Source of the DNA: Rhizobiales bacterium Ga0077525
GTDB taxonomy: Bacteria; Pseudomonadota; Alphaproteobacteria; Rhizobiales; Xanthobacteraceae
Reading direction: 5' to 3'
DNA length: 64,000 nt
Assembly: GCA_001464835.1 (NCBI GenBank)
Contig: LNDS01000045.1
Span: forward strand, 62,001-126,000
Below, piece by piece: positions 1 through 10,452 of this stretch. Position 1 is the first letter of the stretch; each line of letters begins with the position of its first letter. A model generated the notes under the pieces. It was given only the letters and a program-made list of their open reading frames with translations. It was not told the DNA's origin and ran no database searches. The position numbers and the translations under genes are program-made.

Positions 1-2
1 CC

Positions 3-815
3 AGCTACCGCTACGAGATGCCGCCGAAAAGCGTAACGCAGGTGCTGCGCCTGACGCCGCGCAATCACGACGGCCAGTTCGTGGTCAACTGGCGCATCGA
101 GGTGTCGCAGGACTGTCAGTTGCATCAGCATGAAGGCGCCTTCGGCAATATCAGCCACGTCTTCAACGCCGAAGGTCCGTTCGACGAATTGTCGGTGACG
201 GTCGCCGGCGAAGTCGATACCCAGGACACGCACGGCATTGTCGCCGGCTGTATCGAACGTTTTCCGCCGGCCTTGTTCCTGCGCGAGTCGAGCCTGACCC
301 AGCCGGACGCCGCCATCGTCGAATTCGCCGAAGCCGTCCGCGCCGACGCCGGCAAGGATACTTTGACGCTGCTGCACGCGCTGATGATGGGCCTCAACGC
401 CGAAATGACATTCGACACCGAGCCGACCCAGGTCGAGACCACCGCGGCGGAAGCCTTCAAGCTCAAGCGCGGCGTCTGCCAGGACGGCACCCACATCTTC
501 ATCGCCGCGGCGCGCCATCTCGGCATTCCGACGCGCTATATCAGCGGCCACTTTTACCGCGAGGACGACATCACCGCGCAGGACGCCGGCCACGCCTGGG
601 CGGAAGCTTACGTCGACAAGCTCGGCTGGGTCGGCTTCGACCCGACCAACGGCATCTCGCCGACCGAGGCGCATGTCCGCGTCGCCGTCGGATTGGATTA
701 CCTCGGCGCCGCGCCGGTGCGCGGAACGCGCTATGGCGGCGGCGGCGAAACGCTTAAGGTGACCATCAACGTCGATCAGGCCAACTGGCAATCGCAATCG
801 CAGTCGCAATCATAG
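3..815 (+). CDS. transglutaminase family protein (5' end outside the window)
   Basis: The reading frame is open to the window edge and reads S-Y-R-Y-E before the first in-window ATG at 18, so the true start lies upstream; 'YRYE' is how these proteins normally begin. The protein has an N-terminal bacterial transglutaminase-like beta region followed by a transglutaminase core. The expected papain-like triad is visible: Cys in RGVCQDG (codon at 477), His in AGHAWAE (codon at 591) and Asp in GFDPTNG (codon at 639). The C-terminus ends in a Gln-Ser repeat. The next gene, 58 nt downstream on the same strand, encodes an Anbu-type peptidase. This pairing is recurrent in proteobacteria, where alpha-E and ATP-grasp genes usually lie just upstream. 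Substrate unknown. Confidence 0.9.
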   Translation, partial: SYRYEMPPKSVTQVLRLTPRNHDGQFVVNWRIEVSQDCQLHQHEGAFGNISHVFNAEGPFDELSVTVAGEVDTQDTHGIVAGCIERFPPALFLRESSLTQPDAAIVEFAEAVRADAGKDTLTLLHALMMGLNAEMTFDTEPTQVETTAAEAFKLKRGVCQDGTHIFIAAARHLGIPTRYISGHFYREDDITAQDAGHAWAEAYVDKLGWVGFDPTNGISPTEAHVRVAVGLDYLGAAPVRGTRYGGGGETLKVTINVDQANWQSQSQSQS

Positions 816-873
816 GCAAGCGGCGACGCGGCCTCAAGCTCCACCGTCACGTTTCAAGAAGAAGACAAATCCC

Positions 874-1620
874 ATGACCTATTGCTGCGGAATTCTCGTG
901 CGTGAAGGCCTGGTGATGATCGCGGACACGCGCACCAATGCCGGCCTCGACAACGTCTCCACCTTCCGCAAATTGCATATCTATACCCAGCCAGGCGAAC
1001 GCATCATGGCGCTCGCCTCCTCGGGCAATCTGTCGCTCAGCCAGACGGTGCGCTCGATGCTGACCGAAGGCATCGAAAATCCGGAAACCGGCGAACTCGA
1101 AACCCTGATGAACGCGCCGACCATGTTCAAGGCGGCGCAGCGTATCGGGAACGCCATCCGCACCATTCAGCGCGTCGAGGGCAAGGCGCTGGAAGAAGCC
1201 GACGTCGATCACGGCATCGGCTTTTTGTTCGGCGGCCAGATCAAGGGCGAGCGCTTGCGCCTGTTCATGATCTATTCGGCCGGCAATTTCATTGAATGCA
1301 CCACCGACACGCCCTATCTGCAGATCGGCGAGCACAAATACGGCAAGCCGGTGCTCGACCGCGCCATTTCCTTCGACACCGATATTTACGACGCGCTCAA
1401 GATAGGCCTGATCTCGATGGATTCGACGATGCGCTCCAATCTCGCCGTCGGCCTGCCGATCGACCTGATGGTAGCGCGGCGCGACGCCTGTGAAGCCGAA
1501 GTCGCTTACCGGATCGAGCCCGGCGAGCCTTATTTTCAGGACCTGCGCGAGCGCTGGTCAGGCGCGCTGCGCGCCGCCCACATCGCCATCCCGCGCCCGC
1601 CCTACCGCAGCGCGGGGTGA
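874..1620 (+). CDS. Anbu-type proteasome-like peptidase
   Basis: This 248-residue protein belongs to the bacterial 20S-proteasome-related Anbu family (COG3484 type), self-assembling Ntn hydrolases. It starts Met-Thr-Tyr-Cys-Cys-Gly. After Met removal, Thr becomes residue 1, the expected nucleophile. Counting from it, Asp17 (in IADTRTNAG) and Lys32 (in TFRKL) fit the Thr-Asp-Lys catalytic arrangement of proteasome beta subunits. It follows a transglutaminase gene by 58 nt on the same strand, the usual family neighbourhood, and the two are probably co-transcribed. The 3' end overlaps the convergent GIY-YIG gene by 19 nt. Physiological substrates are not known for the family. Confidence 0.9.
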   Translation: MTYCCGILVREGLVMIADTRTNAGLDNVSTFRKLHIYTQPGERIMALASSGNLSLSQTVRSMLTEGIENPETGELETLMNAPTMFKAAQRIGNAIRTIQRVEGKALEEADVDHGIGFLFGGQIKGERLRLFMIYSAGNFIECTTDTPYLQIGEHKYGKPVLDRAISFDTDIYDALKIGLISMDSTMRSNLAVGLPIDLMVARRDACEAEVAYRIEPGEPYFQDLRERWSGALRAAHIAIPRPPYRSAG

Positions 1621-2042
1621 GTGCGGCTTGCGTCATTACCGGGCATAGCCGTCCGAAGGACGGCGTCGCTTCGCTCACCTATGACCTGGCAATCCATCCA
1701 TTTGTCATCACCGGGCTTGTCCCGGTGATCCCGCTTAGGGGGCCATGCGGTTGCTCCGGCGATCTCTTCATACAGGTCTCGCCAAGACGGATTTCCCACG
1801 ACGATTAAATTGGTTTTCCAGGCTCGAGGCCAATGTTTAATGTTTTGTTCACGCTGAAGCGCATCGCGAACATCTCCGTAGCTTTCAAAATAGACGAGAT
1901 TGTCGATCTTGAAACGCTTGGTGTGGCCTTTGACGGCGCCGGTCTTGTGCTCGTAAACGCGGCGAATGAGGTCATTGGTGACGCCGACGTAAATAGCGCC
2001 TCCCGGACGACTGGCTAGAAAGTAGACGAAGTACTCAGCCAT
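1602..2042 (-). CDS. GIY-YIG nuclease family protein
   Basis: The start was set at the ATG of MAEYFVYFLAS because the frame upstream only translates a palindromic repeat. The core is a single GIY-YIG domain: YFVYFL, then GGAIYVGVTND, LIRRVYEHK, and REQNIKHWPRAWK, typical of small stand-alone GIY-YIG proteins (about 95 residues). The reading frame then runs past the usual family end (around NPSWRDLYEEIAG) for some 45 residues, through another palindromic repeat, so the C-terminal tail is probably accidental coding. Inverted copies of one palindromic repeat flank the domain. Small GIY-YIG genes of this kind are often present in several copies in Hyphomicrobiales genomes. Target site and biological role unknown. 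Confidence 0.8.
   Translation of the reverse strand: MAEYFVYFLASRPGGAIYVGVTNDLIRRVYEHKTGAVKGHTKRFKIDNLVYFESYGDVRDALQREQNIKHWPRAWKTNLIVVGNPSWRDLYEEIAGATAWPPKRDHRDKPGDDKWMDCQVIGERSDAVLRTAMPGNDASRTHPALR
1648..1664. repeat. short hairpin downstream of the Anbu gene
   Basis: A 7-bp perfect inverted repeat (GCCGTCC, 3-nt loop, GGACGGC) lies just past the Anbu stop codon. It has no T-tract and sits inside the C-terminal end of the opposing GIY-YIG frame. It resembles the variable hairpin heads of the dispersed repeats elsewhere in the window. Termination is possible but not supported by more than the stem. Confidence 0.4.
1707..1729. repeat. dispersed palindromic repeat, copy 1
   Basis: The 9-nt arms ATCACCGGG and CCCGGTGAT enclose the loop CTTGT and are followed by CCCGCTTA. 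The same architecture recurs at 2065-2087 (inverted), 47483-47505, 47541-47563 (inverted) and 56815-56837. It lies within the 3' part of the GIY-YIG reading frame. Confidence 0.85.
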
Positions 2043-2064
2043 AAGCCAAGCCTGCTTAAGCGGG

Positions 2065-2087
2065 ATGGCCGGGACAAGCCCGGCCAT
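2065..2087. repeat. dispersed palindromic repeat, copy 2 (inverted relative to copy 1)
   Basis: The arms ATGGCCGGG and CCCGGCCAT enclose ACAAG and are preceded by TTAAGCGGG. The reverse complement matches copy 1 including its right flank (CCCGCTTA), so copies 1 and 2 form an inverted pair around the GIY-YIG domain. Confidence 0.85.
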
Positions 2088-2265
2088 GACACAAGGGGTT
2101 CCCCACTCCCTCCATTTACCCTCCATTAACAACACCCCGCGAATTGGCCTTCGGTAGCCCGGCACCAACCGGCCGGCGGTGGCTGCGAAAGCCATTGGCA
2201 AGCTTTTGCCCCTAGCTTCCTCCTCGAAAAGCTCAATGAACAGTGCGCTTTAGGGGAAATCTATT

Positions 2266-4530
2266 TTGCCGGCAGTCGCTCGCCCGCGCAGCCAGGAGCC
2301 GCAGCCCTACAACAATTGGGATCGCGCCCGCTTGAGCGTCGTGGTGCCGATCGGCGTCATTGTCGCCGTCGCCATCGTCTGCATCGTCGTCGCGGTTCTG
2401 TCGTCGGCGCAGCGCGCCGATGAAGTCGCGGTCGCGCACGAGAAACAACTGTTCTCCGGCGCGCTCAATAATTACGGCCGCCGCGTCCTCAGCGAAGTCG
2501 ACAGCGTCGCCTCCTCGCAAAGCGCCACGCAGAACATCCGCCGCAAATTCGATCCGGTGTGGACCGACCAGCGCGCCGGCACCTGGCTCGCCGCCTATTT
2601 CAAGCACGATTACATCCTGGTGTTCGACGGCCAGGACAAGGCGATCTACTCAATGATCGGCCACCACGCCGCCGACAAGGCCTGGTTCGAGCGCGCGCGC
2701 CCCGACCTGATCGAACTCATCGACTTCATGCGCGGCCGCCGCAGCGGCATGCCGGGCGCCATCCAGCTCAGCCACGGCGATGGCGGCGCGCTGCCGCACG
2801 CGGTCGCGATCCGCCGCATCCTCGGCCAGCCGGCAGCCATCGCCGCCGTCGCGGTCGGCTCAGACGAAGGCGTCGAAACCGCCAACGACATCACGGCGCC
2901 GATCATGCTGTCGGTGAAGTTCATCAACGACGCGGTGCTGTCCGGCATCGCCACGCAACTCGGCCTCATCAACCTGCGCGCCATCGGCAACGAGCCGGTG
3001 CCGTTCGGCGACTTCGTCTACGAATTGAACGCGCCGAATGGCGAGCATATCGCCCGCTTCGCCTGGTCGGCCAAGCAGCCGGGCGCCGAGATCGTGCAGA
3101 GCGTTGTGCCCTTCATCGCCGTGGCGATGGCCGGCTTCGCTTTGCTCGCAGCCTTCGTGCTGCGTTATATGCGGCGCACGGCCGTGGCGATTGCCGCCGG
3201 CGAAACGCGGCTGCGCCATCTCGCCATGCACGATCCATTGTGCGGCCTGCCGAACCGCATCTTCTTCGGCGAGCGCCTTGAGGCGGTCATCAGCCAGGTC
3301 CACGCCAGCAAAAGTCCGGCCGCCGTGTTCTACATCGACCTCGATCATTTCAAGGACGTCAACGACACGCTCGGCCACCCGGTCGGCGACGAACTGATCC
3401 GCAACGTCACCTTGCGCCTGTCGCAGACCTTGCGCGGCGGCGACCTCGTCGCCCGCCTCGGCGGCGACGAATTCGCGGTCGTCTCCTCGGTCGGCGGCGA
3501 CACCGGCAAGATGATGGCGCTGGCGCAGCGCATCATCACCGCGATCTGCGCGCCCTATAATATCGCCGGGCAGAACATCGTCATCGGCGCCTCGATCGGC
3601 ATCGCCGTCATCGACCAGGACTGCCAGGGCTCCGCCGACATCATGCGCTACGCCGACATGGCGCTGTACCGCGCCAAGAACGAAGGCCGCAACCGCGCCT
3701 GCATCTATGACGCGGCGATGGACGCCGACCTGTCCAAGCGCAAACTGCTCGAAGGCGATCTGCGCGAGGCGATCGACAAGGATCAGCTGCGCCTGATGTA
3801 CCAGCCGATCGTCAACAAGAGCGGCGAGAAGATGATGGGCGTCGAGGCCTTGTGCCGCTGGACCCATCCGACGCGCGGCGAAATCTCGCCGGTCGAGTTC
3901 ATTGCTATTTCCGAACATTCCGGCCTGATCGTCGAACTCGGCGCCTGGGTGCTGCGCCAGGCCTTGACCGACGGCAAGCAATGGCCGGGCCTCACCGTCG
4001 CGGTCAATGTCTCACCGCTGCAATTCCGCCGCGCCGATTTCGCCGACCTGGTCGAGCGCGTTCTGGCCGAAACCGAATTCGATCCGGCCCGCCTCGAACT
4101 CGAACTCACCGAAAGCGTGCTGCTCGGCAATATCGACACCGCCGAAGCCGGCATGATGCGGCTCAAGGCGCTCGGCATCAAGCTCGCGCTCGACGACTTC
4201 GGTACCGGCTATTCGAGCCTTGCTTATTTGCGCCGCTTCCCGTTCGACAAGCTCAAGATCGACCGCAGCTTCGTGATGTCGATCGAGAAGGCCGCCGACG
4301 CCGCAGCCATCGTCCACGCCGTCGTTTCCCTCGGCCGCGGCCTCGGCATGAAGGTCACCGCCGAAGGCGTCGAGACCGCCGACCAGCACCTGTTCCTGCG
4401 CGCCGCCGGCGTGCACTTCATGCAGGGCTATCGCTTCGGCCGCGGCACCACGGCGGCGGAAATCGCCGACCGTATCAAGTCGCCGGAAGCCTACCTGCCC
4501 ATCGATGCCCCCGCCGCCATGGCGGGTTAA
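2266..4530 (+). CDS. membrane GGDEF/EAL cyclic-di-GMP protein with CHASE4-like sensor
   Basis: This 754-residue protein has a TTG start preceded by AGGGGAAA at good spacing. A first membrane segment (about residues 22-45) and a second (about 280-302) enclose a periplasmic CHASE4-like sensor region. The GGDEF motif is intact at 399-403 and has an RxxD inhibitory site (RGGD) five residues upstream. The EAL motif is at 527-529, and the EAL residues expected of an active phosphodiesterase are visible (NVSPLQF, ELTES, DDFGTGYSSL, KIDRSFV, AEGVET). The protein could therefore both make and degrade c-di-GMP. The signal sensed is unknown. It stands alone between a nuclease gene and an SDR gene. Confidence 0.92.
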   Translation: MPAVARPRSQEPQPYNNWDRARLSVVVPIGVIVAVAIVCIVVAVLSSAQRADEVAVAHEKQLFSGALNNYGRRVLSEVDSVASSQSATQNIRRKFDPVWTDQRAGTWLAAYFKHDYILVFDGQDKAIYSMIGHHAADKAWFERARPDLIELIDFMRGRRSGMPGAIQLSHGDGGALPHAVAIRRILGQPAAIAAVAVGSDEGVETANDITAPIMLSVKFINDAVLSGIATQLGLINLRAIGNEPVPFGDFVYELNAPNGEHIARFAWSAKQPGAEIVQSVVPFIAVAMAGFALLAAFVLRYMRRTAVAIAAGETRLRHLAMHDPLCGLPNRIFFGERLEAVISQVHASKSPAAVFYIDLDHFKDVNDTLGHPVGDELIRNVTLRLSQTLRGGDLVARLGGDEFAVVSSVGGDTGKMMALAQRIITAICAPYNIAGQNIVIGASIGIAVIDQDCQGSADIMRYADMALYRAKNEGRNRACIYDAAMDADLSKRKLLEGDLREAIDKDQLRLMYQPIVNKSGEKMMGVEALCRWTHPTRGEISPVEFIAISEHSGLIVELGAWVLRQALTDGKQWPGLTVAVNVSPLQFRRADFADLVERVLAETEFDPARLELELTESVLLGNIDTAEAGMMRLKALGIKLALDDFGTGYSSLAYLRRFPFDKLKIDRSFVMSIEKAADAAAIVHAVVSLGRGLGMKVTAEGVETADQHLFLRAAGVHFMQGYRFGRGTTAAEIADRIKSPEAYLPIDAPAAMAG

Positions 4531-4685
4531 ACTGGCTGCTTAACGCCTGATGGGCGGCCTGACGTGCAGCCCCATGAATGCAGCCGGCGCCTGCGCCGCA
4601 GGGCGATGGCCGCCGCGCCTTTTATTTGATATGGCCTTCCCCATAAAGAAACGCACCGCAACGGGGCTCCAGGGAAGGAAATCCA

Positions 4686-5447
4686 ATGTCCGCAAAGATC
4701 GCCATTGTCACCGGCGCAGGCTCCGGCGTCGGCCGCGCCGTCTCGCATGCGCTGGCCAAGGCTAGCTACAATGTGGTTCTCGCCGGCCGCCGCAAGGAGC
4801 CGCTCGACACAGTCGCCGGCGAGATCAAGGCCGCCGGCGGACCCGAGCCGCTGGTCGTCCCGACCGACGTGTCGCAGCGCGACTCGATCCTCGCTTTGTT
4901 CGCCGCCACCAAATCGAAATACGGCCGCCTCGATGTGCTGTTCAATAACGCGGGCATGGGCGCGCCGCCGGTGCCGATCGAAGAGCTGCCGTTCGAGACC
5001 TGGCAGCAGGTCGTCGCCACCAATTTGACCGGCATGTTCCTGTGCACGCAGGAAGCCATCAAGATCATGAAAGACCAGAAGCCGCAGGGCGGCCGCATCA
5101 TCAACAACGGCTCGATCTCGGCACACGCGCCGCGGCCGTTTTCGATCGCCTATACCTCGACCAAGCACGCCGTTACCGGCCTCACCAAGTCGACCTCGCT
5201 CGACACCCGCAAGTACAACATCTGCTGCGGCCAGGTCGATATCGGCAATGCCGCGACGCCGATGACCGACCGCATGGTGGTCGGCGACGGCGTGCCGCAG
5301 CCCAACGGCACCAAGATGATCGAGCCGCGCATGGGCGCCGAGAATGTCGGCGCCGCCGTGGTCTACATGGCCAGCCTGCCGCTCGACGCCAACGTGCTGT
5401 TCATGACGGTGATGGCTAACACCATGCCATTCGTGGGTCGAGGATAA
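4686..5447 (+). CDS. SDR family NAD(P)-dependent oxidoreductase
   Basis: This is a 253-residue classical short-chain dehydrogenase. The cofactor motif TGAGSGVG is at residues 9-16 and NNAG follows near 87-90. The catalytic Ser143, Tyr156 and Lys160 are present with normal spacing (Y-T-S-T-K). A good ribosome binding site (GGAAGGAAA) precedes the ATG. Substrate cannot be read from sequence. The last 32 nt overlap the 3' end of the convergent DUF2235 gene. Confidence 0.9.
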   Translation: MSAKIAIVTGAGSGVGRAVSHALAKASYNVVLAGRRKEPLDTVAGEIKAAGGPEPLVVPTDVSQRDSILALFAATKSKYGRLDVLFNNAGMGAPPVPIEELPFETWQQVVATNLTGMFLCTQEAIKIMKDQKPQGGRIINNGSISAHAPRPFSIAYTSTKHAVTGLTKSTSLDTRKYNICCGQVDIGNAATPMTDRMVVGDGVPQPNGTKMIEPRMGAENVGAAVVYMASLPLDANVLFMTVMANTMPFVGRG

Positions 5448-7065
5448 GCGCCATCGCTTCGGGCATTTTGGTCACGCCGATGTCGGAGGGTTTTGGCAGC
5501 AATGCAAAAGCCCGTTCGGCATCGGCGTCGTCACAAGGAACGAGCGCGCGGCCGCACCAGTCGATGATGCGCATTTCCTTCCAGGTGAAAATCGGGGCGA
5601 CGATGCCGCGCCAGTCGGTCGCCACGCTGGAATTACGTACATAGGTCGCCGCCAGATAAGGCACCGCGTCGATCAGATTCGCCGGCCGGTACTTTTTGTC
5701 AAAACGCAGCAGCGCCGAAAGGCCGTTGAGAAAGCGTCCCTTGTCGTTCGCCACCTCCTGGAGAAGCCGTTCGAACGCCGATGCATGGACGAACTCGCAG
5801 ATCGGATCGGCAAAAGAAACGCGCCCGGTCGACTCCAGAGCCGGCTCGTTCGGCGGCGCCATCTGGTTGATGACGCGCCGGTTCGGCGCGACCGCGAGAT
5901 ACAGCGGCGCCCACGGCGTGTGCTGCTCGGCTCGCGCGAGATGGCGATAATCCTTCTTGATCGCGCCCTGCCCGTCGAGCAAATCGCTGTCGTAGAACGG
6001 CACGGGCGCTTGCGGATTGGGCTGCACCGCCGGCTGCACCGGCAACGGTTCGGCGATCGGCGGTGTGCTCTCGACCAGCTTGCGCGTCCGTTGCAGCATC
6101 CACGCCAGCGGCAGCACCGACAGACCCTTGATCGTCTGGTTCGTCCAGTTGACATAGCCGCCGCCGACATCGGAATGCGCACCGGCAAACCAGACCTGCT
6201 CGGTCGGCGACTTGTCCGGATCGGTGACCTTGAATTTCGGCTTGGTCCACAAGGCCGGCCCGAAGGCATAGCGCGGCTCGTCCAGCGCCACCGCGTGCAG
6301 GCGGATGTCGACCAGCGAATTCACTTCGGTGTTATGAAAGCCGTATTTGGTCTGGTTTATTTTTCGAAACGCATTCTCCGGAATGCCGAGCGCGCCGACG
6401 GTGTCGAAGACGCCCAACAGCCGGACGCGCATATAGCGGTCGTCGTGCACCAAAGTGGCGCCGGTGACATCGAGCGGCTTGCGGAATTTCACCCAGTCGC
6501 CACTGAGCCGGTCGCCCGGCGGCGTGCGGTAATACTCCCAAGCCATTTTCTCGTTCTCCGGCGTGCAATGTTCGCATCGCAGAAGACCGACGGCCTGCAG
6601 GTAGCCGCACAGGCTGCGCGCGGTAAAAGCGCCGCGCGAAAATCCGAAAACAAAAATTTCGTCGCCGGGACGATACCATGTGCTGAGAAAACGGTAGGCT
6701 TCGCGAATATTCTGGTCGAGACCGTCGCCGAACATTCCGCCTTTGATCGCGTCGAAATAGGCGCCGGTGCCGACGCCGCGATCGTAATACGTCAGGTATT
6801 CATAGCCATCGAAGACAAGCCCGGAAATTCCTTTTTTGCGAAAACTTTCGGGAAGCTTCTTAAAGGCGAGCGCATCGGCGTTTGGCGCCGCCGGCTTGCC
6901 GTCTTTGGGCTTTGTGGTCTCGGCACTGAAGCGCAGCCGGGCGTTCAGTCCCCAGAACAAACGCTCGCGCAGATAGACGACATTTGTCGCCGGATGACTT
7001 TCGTCATCCTCGTTCCAGGTGCCGTCGAGAAAGAGAATAAGACGCCGGCAAACGTGGTCGGACAT
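5416..7065 (-). CDS. DUF2235 domain alpha/beta hydrolase
   Basis: The start is placed at ATG 7065 (MSDHVCRRL), which has a GAGGGGG ribosome binding site; an in-frame start 51 nt upstream lacks one. The 549-residue product begins with [10 protein letters not shown] and carries the nucleophile elbow G-F-S-R-G (Ser143) and the motif [12 protein letters not shown], all diagnostic of DUF2235. This family includes Tle1-type phospholipase effectors of type VI secretion, but no vgrG, PAAR or immunity gene is adjacent here. The neighbours are an SDR and small genes, so a cytoplasmic or general hydrolase role is equally possible. No signal peptide is seen. Confidence 0.88.
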   Translation of the reverse strand: MSDHVCRRLILFLDGTWNEDDESHPATNVVYLRERLFWGLNARLRFSAETTKPKDGKPAAPNADALAFKKLPESFRKKGISGLVFDGYEYLTYYDRGVGTGAYFDAIKGGMFGDGLDQNIREAYRFLSTWYRPGDEIFVFGFSRGAFTARSLCGYLQAVGLLRCEHCTPENEKMAWEYYRTPPGDRLSGDWVKFRKPLDVTGATLVHDDRYMRVRLLGVFDTVGALGIPENAFRKINQTKYGFHNTEVNSLVDIRLHAVALDEPRYAFGPALWTKPKFKVTDPDKSPTEQVWFAGAHSDVGGGYVNWTNQTIKGLSVLPLAWMLQRTRKLVESTPPIAEPLPVQPAVQPNPQAPVPFYDSDLLDGQGAIKKDYRHLARAEQHTPWAPLYLAVAPNRRVINQMAPPNEPALESTGRVSFADPICEFVHASAFERLLQEVANDKGRFLNGLSALLRFDKKYRPANLIDAVPYLAATYVRNSSVATDWRGIVAPIFTWKEMRIIDWCGRALVPCDDADAERAFALLPKPSDIGVTKMPEAMALILDPRMAWC

Positions 7066-7129
7066 GCAAAGCCCCCTCGGAGGACCGAAGGTTGCATATT
7101 CGCCAAATGCAATCAAATATGTTGGCGGC

Positions 7130-7357
7130 TCAGCCCGCCTTTGCCGCCACCGCCGCCGCGGTGCGCCGCACCTTCATGAAGCGCACGACACGCTGCGCCG
7201 CGCCGACGTCGATGCAGACATAGTCCTTGCGCGTCGGTGGCGCTGCGTATTCGAGGATGCCGGCCTTGGCGATGCGCAAATTGATGAAAGCCTCGGCGGC
7301 CGGCCATGACAATTCGACCGCGCGCAACAGCAGCAGCGCCGACTGATATAGCGCCAT
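7130..7357 (-). CDS. hypothetical protein, 75 aa
   Basis: This small frame starts at ATG 7357 behind AAGGGGCGGG, a strong purine-rich ribosome binding site. It encodes a mixed hydrophobic and basic peptide (MALYQSALLLLRAVE..., ending in an Ala/Lys-rich tail). No family is recognised. It lies between the DUF2235 gene and a repeat pair, on the same strand as both DUF2235 and usg. The ribosome binding site and the lack of a better frame support it, but it could be spurious. Confidence 0.45.
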   Translation of the reverse strand: MALYQSALLLLRAVELSWPAAEAFINLRIAKAGILEYAAPPTRKDYVCIDVGAAQRVVRFMKVRRTAAAVAAKAG

Positions 7358-7483
7358 CCCGCCCCTTGAGGGGTGTCTGTACAGCATCTGCAGATGCGGG
7401 GCGAGGAGCGGTGGCCGGTCGGGCGCGCATTTTGGACGACGGCGTACCCGGCGCCGCAAAAAATACGGGCGATGAATCGCGCC

Positions 7484-7582
7484 GTCATTCCGGGGCGCCG
7501 CGCAGCGGCGAACCCGGAATCCAGAAGATCCTCATGCGTGTCTGGATTCCGGGTCCGGTCCTTCGGACCGTCCCGGAACGAC
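7484..7582. repeat. second dispersed-type repeat: inverted pair with variable heads
   Basis: The left half begins GTCATTCCGGGG and ends CCCGGAATCCAGA; the right half begins TCTGGATTCCGGG and ends CCCGGAACGAC. The two halves are reverse complements at both ends, but their central hairpins differ (CGCCGCGCAGCGGCG versus GGTCCTTCGGACC). It is located between the 75-aa gene and the 3' end of usg. Confidence 0.8.
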
Positions 7583-7584
7583 AA

Positions 7585-7863
7585 TCAGTGCAGCACAAAC
7601 TCGCCATTGATCGGCTTCAACTCGGCCGGCTTGATCAGCTTGGAGTGCGCAACCTCGACGGAGTAAAGCGGTCCTTCCAGCTTCGCCTGCCAGAATTCGA
7701 GAAACTTCTGCAACTCGGGAAATTTCGGGAAAAGGTCGTAGGCTTGCCAGACATAGGATTGCAGCAGCCAGCGGTGGTCGGGACGGCGATACAGAATATG
7801 CGCCGTCGTCAGGCCGAAGCCGGCCACCTGCTTCTCGAAGTCTTTCGTCACCGTCGAACCCAT
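7585..7863 (-). CDS. usg: usg family protein
   Basis: This 92-residue protein is recognised as Usg, named for its position upstream of trp genes in some bacteria; its function is unknown. Characteristic stretches are GFGLTTAHILYRRPDH, LLQSYVWQAYDL, FPELQKFLEFW and SKLIKPAEL. The start at 7863 is chosen because GGAGG lies five nt upstream; a longer frame to 7920 has no such site. It is transcribed divergently from groES. Confidence 0.9.
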   Translation of the reverse strand: MGSTVTKDFEKQVAGFGLTTAHILYRRPDHRWLLQSYVWQAYDLFPKFPELQKFLEFWQAKLEGPLYSVEVAHSKLIKPAELKPINGEFVLH

Positions 7864-8233
7864 TGCGTCCTCCGTTTGAATCGGACACCCAGTTTCCAGT
7901 CCCGGCATCGGCCATTGCAAGCCAAAACTGTGAACAAACTGTTTAAAATCAAAGCGTTAGCAGCATCGTTCGCCGGTTGCTAACAGGTCGCCGGGTACCT
8001 GTGACCTGTCAAACTGCCAATGCAGCAACCGCCGCCCCGGTTCCAATCCGGCAATTAACCATTTTGACTCAGTCACTTGCAAGAATTGTTGGCACTCGTT
8101 GCAAATGAGTGCTAAAAAGACGCCACTGGCCCCTTGCGGGCAAAAATGCCCTCACCCATCTGCGATGCAGGTTGCGGCTGAGGGTTAAGCCGACAACCAG
8201 AAACGCGAACACTCAATTATTTGGAGGACTGCC
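7864..8233. promoter_or_regulatory. usg/groES divergent intergenic region
   Basis: This 370-nt region has no gene. It contains a possible -35 element TTGACT (8064-8069), the CIRCE operator (8089-8115) and a leader with alternative short stems. In the leader, GGGCA/TGCCC lie at 8138-8142 and 8147-8151, and CCCTCA/TGAGGG at 8149-8154 and 8179-8184. The two stems overlap and cannot form together. No confident -10 element was assigned. Confidence 0.6.
8089..8115. promoter_or_regulatory. CIRCE operator (HrcA binding site)
   Basis: TTGGCACTC, nine nt, then GAGTGCTAA. This matches the CIRCE consensus (TTAGCACTC-N9-GAGTGCTAA) with a single change in the left arm. It lies 118 nt upstream of groES, so groESL is predicted to be repressed by HrcA and induced by heat. 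Confidence 0.95.
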
Positions 8234-8551
8234 ATGAAGTTCCGCCCGCTTCACGACCGCATCGTCGTCAAGCGCATCGATGCCGAGGAAAAGACTGCCG
8301 GTGGCATCATCATTCCCGACACAGCGCAAGAGAAGCCCTCGCAGGGTGAAGTCATTGCCGTCGGCCCCGGCGGCCGCGATGAATCCGGCAAGCTGATCCC
8401 GCTCGACGTCAAGGTCGGCGAGACCGTTCTGTTCGGCAAATGGTCGGGCACCGAGGTCAAGATCGACGGTCAGGATCTCCTCATCATGAAGGAGAGCGAC
8501 ATCATGGGCATCATCGAAGGCGGCGCCGCCGCCAAGAAGAAAGCCGCCTAA
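8234..8551 (+). CDS. groES: co-chaperonin GroES
   Basis: This 105-residue Cpn10 forms the heptameric lid of the GroEL folding chamber. The sequence starts [15 protein letters not shown], contains the mobile-loop region [14 protein letters not shown], and ends with an Ala/Lys-rich tail. GGAGG precedes the ATG. It is the first gene of a CIRCE-controlled operon. The distance to groEL is 141 nt, most of it occupied by an inverted repeat pair. Confidence 0.98.
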   Translation: MKFRPLHDRIVVKRIDAEEKTAGGIIIPDTAQEKPSQGEVIAVGPGGRDESGKLIPLDVKVGETVLFGKWSGTEVKIDGQDLLIMKESDIMGIIEGGAAAKKKAA

Positions 8552-10348
<1,797 letters not shown>

Positions 10349-10373
10349 TTCCATTCACTCAGCGAAAATAAAG

Positions 10374-10404
10374 AAGGCCCGGGAGATATCCCGGGCCTTT
10401 CTCT
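10374..10404 (+). terminator. rho-independent terminator of groESL
   Basis: A perfect 10-bp stem (AAGGCCCGGG/CCCGGGCCTT) with a 6-nt loop is followed by TCTCTT. It is placed directly after groEL. Confidence 0.9.
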
Positions 10405-10452
10405 TTGAGTAGCCTACGCACCCCGCCCTTAGGCCCCATCAGAAGACAAACC

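Noticed and set aside
847..1335. Long minus-strand open frame opposite the Anbu gene
   Set aside because: It is a high-GC shadow frame with no ribosome binding site and no recognisable domain, and the plus-strand gene is clear.
1833..2018. Plus-strand 61-codon frame within the GIY-YIG region
   Set aside because: Antisense to a recognisable GIY-YIG domain; no ribosome binding site.
2860..3981. 373-codon minus-strand frame across the GGDEF/EAL gene
   Set aside because: Asp/Val/Ala/Arg-rich composition typical of an antisense shadow; the overlapping gene has intact motifs.
5785..7179. 464-codon plus-strand frame opposite the DUF2235 gene
   Set aside because: Shadow of a gene with complete catalytic motifs; its own product resembles nothing.
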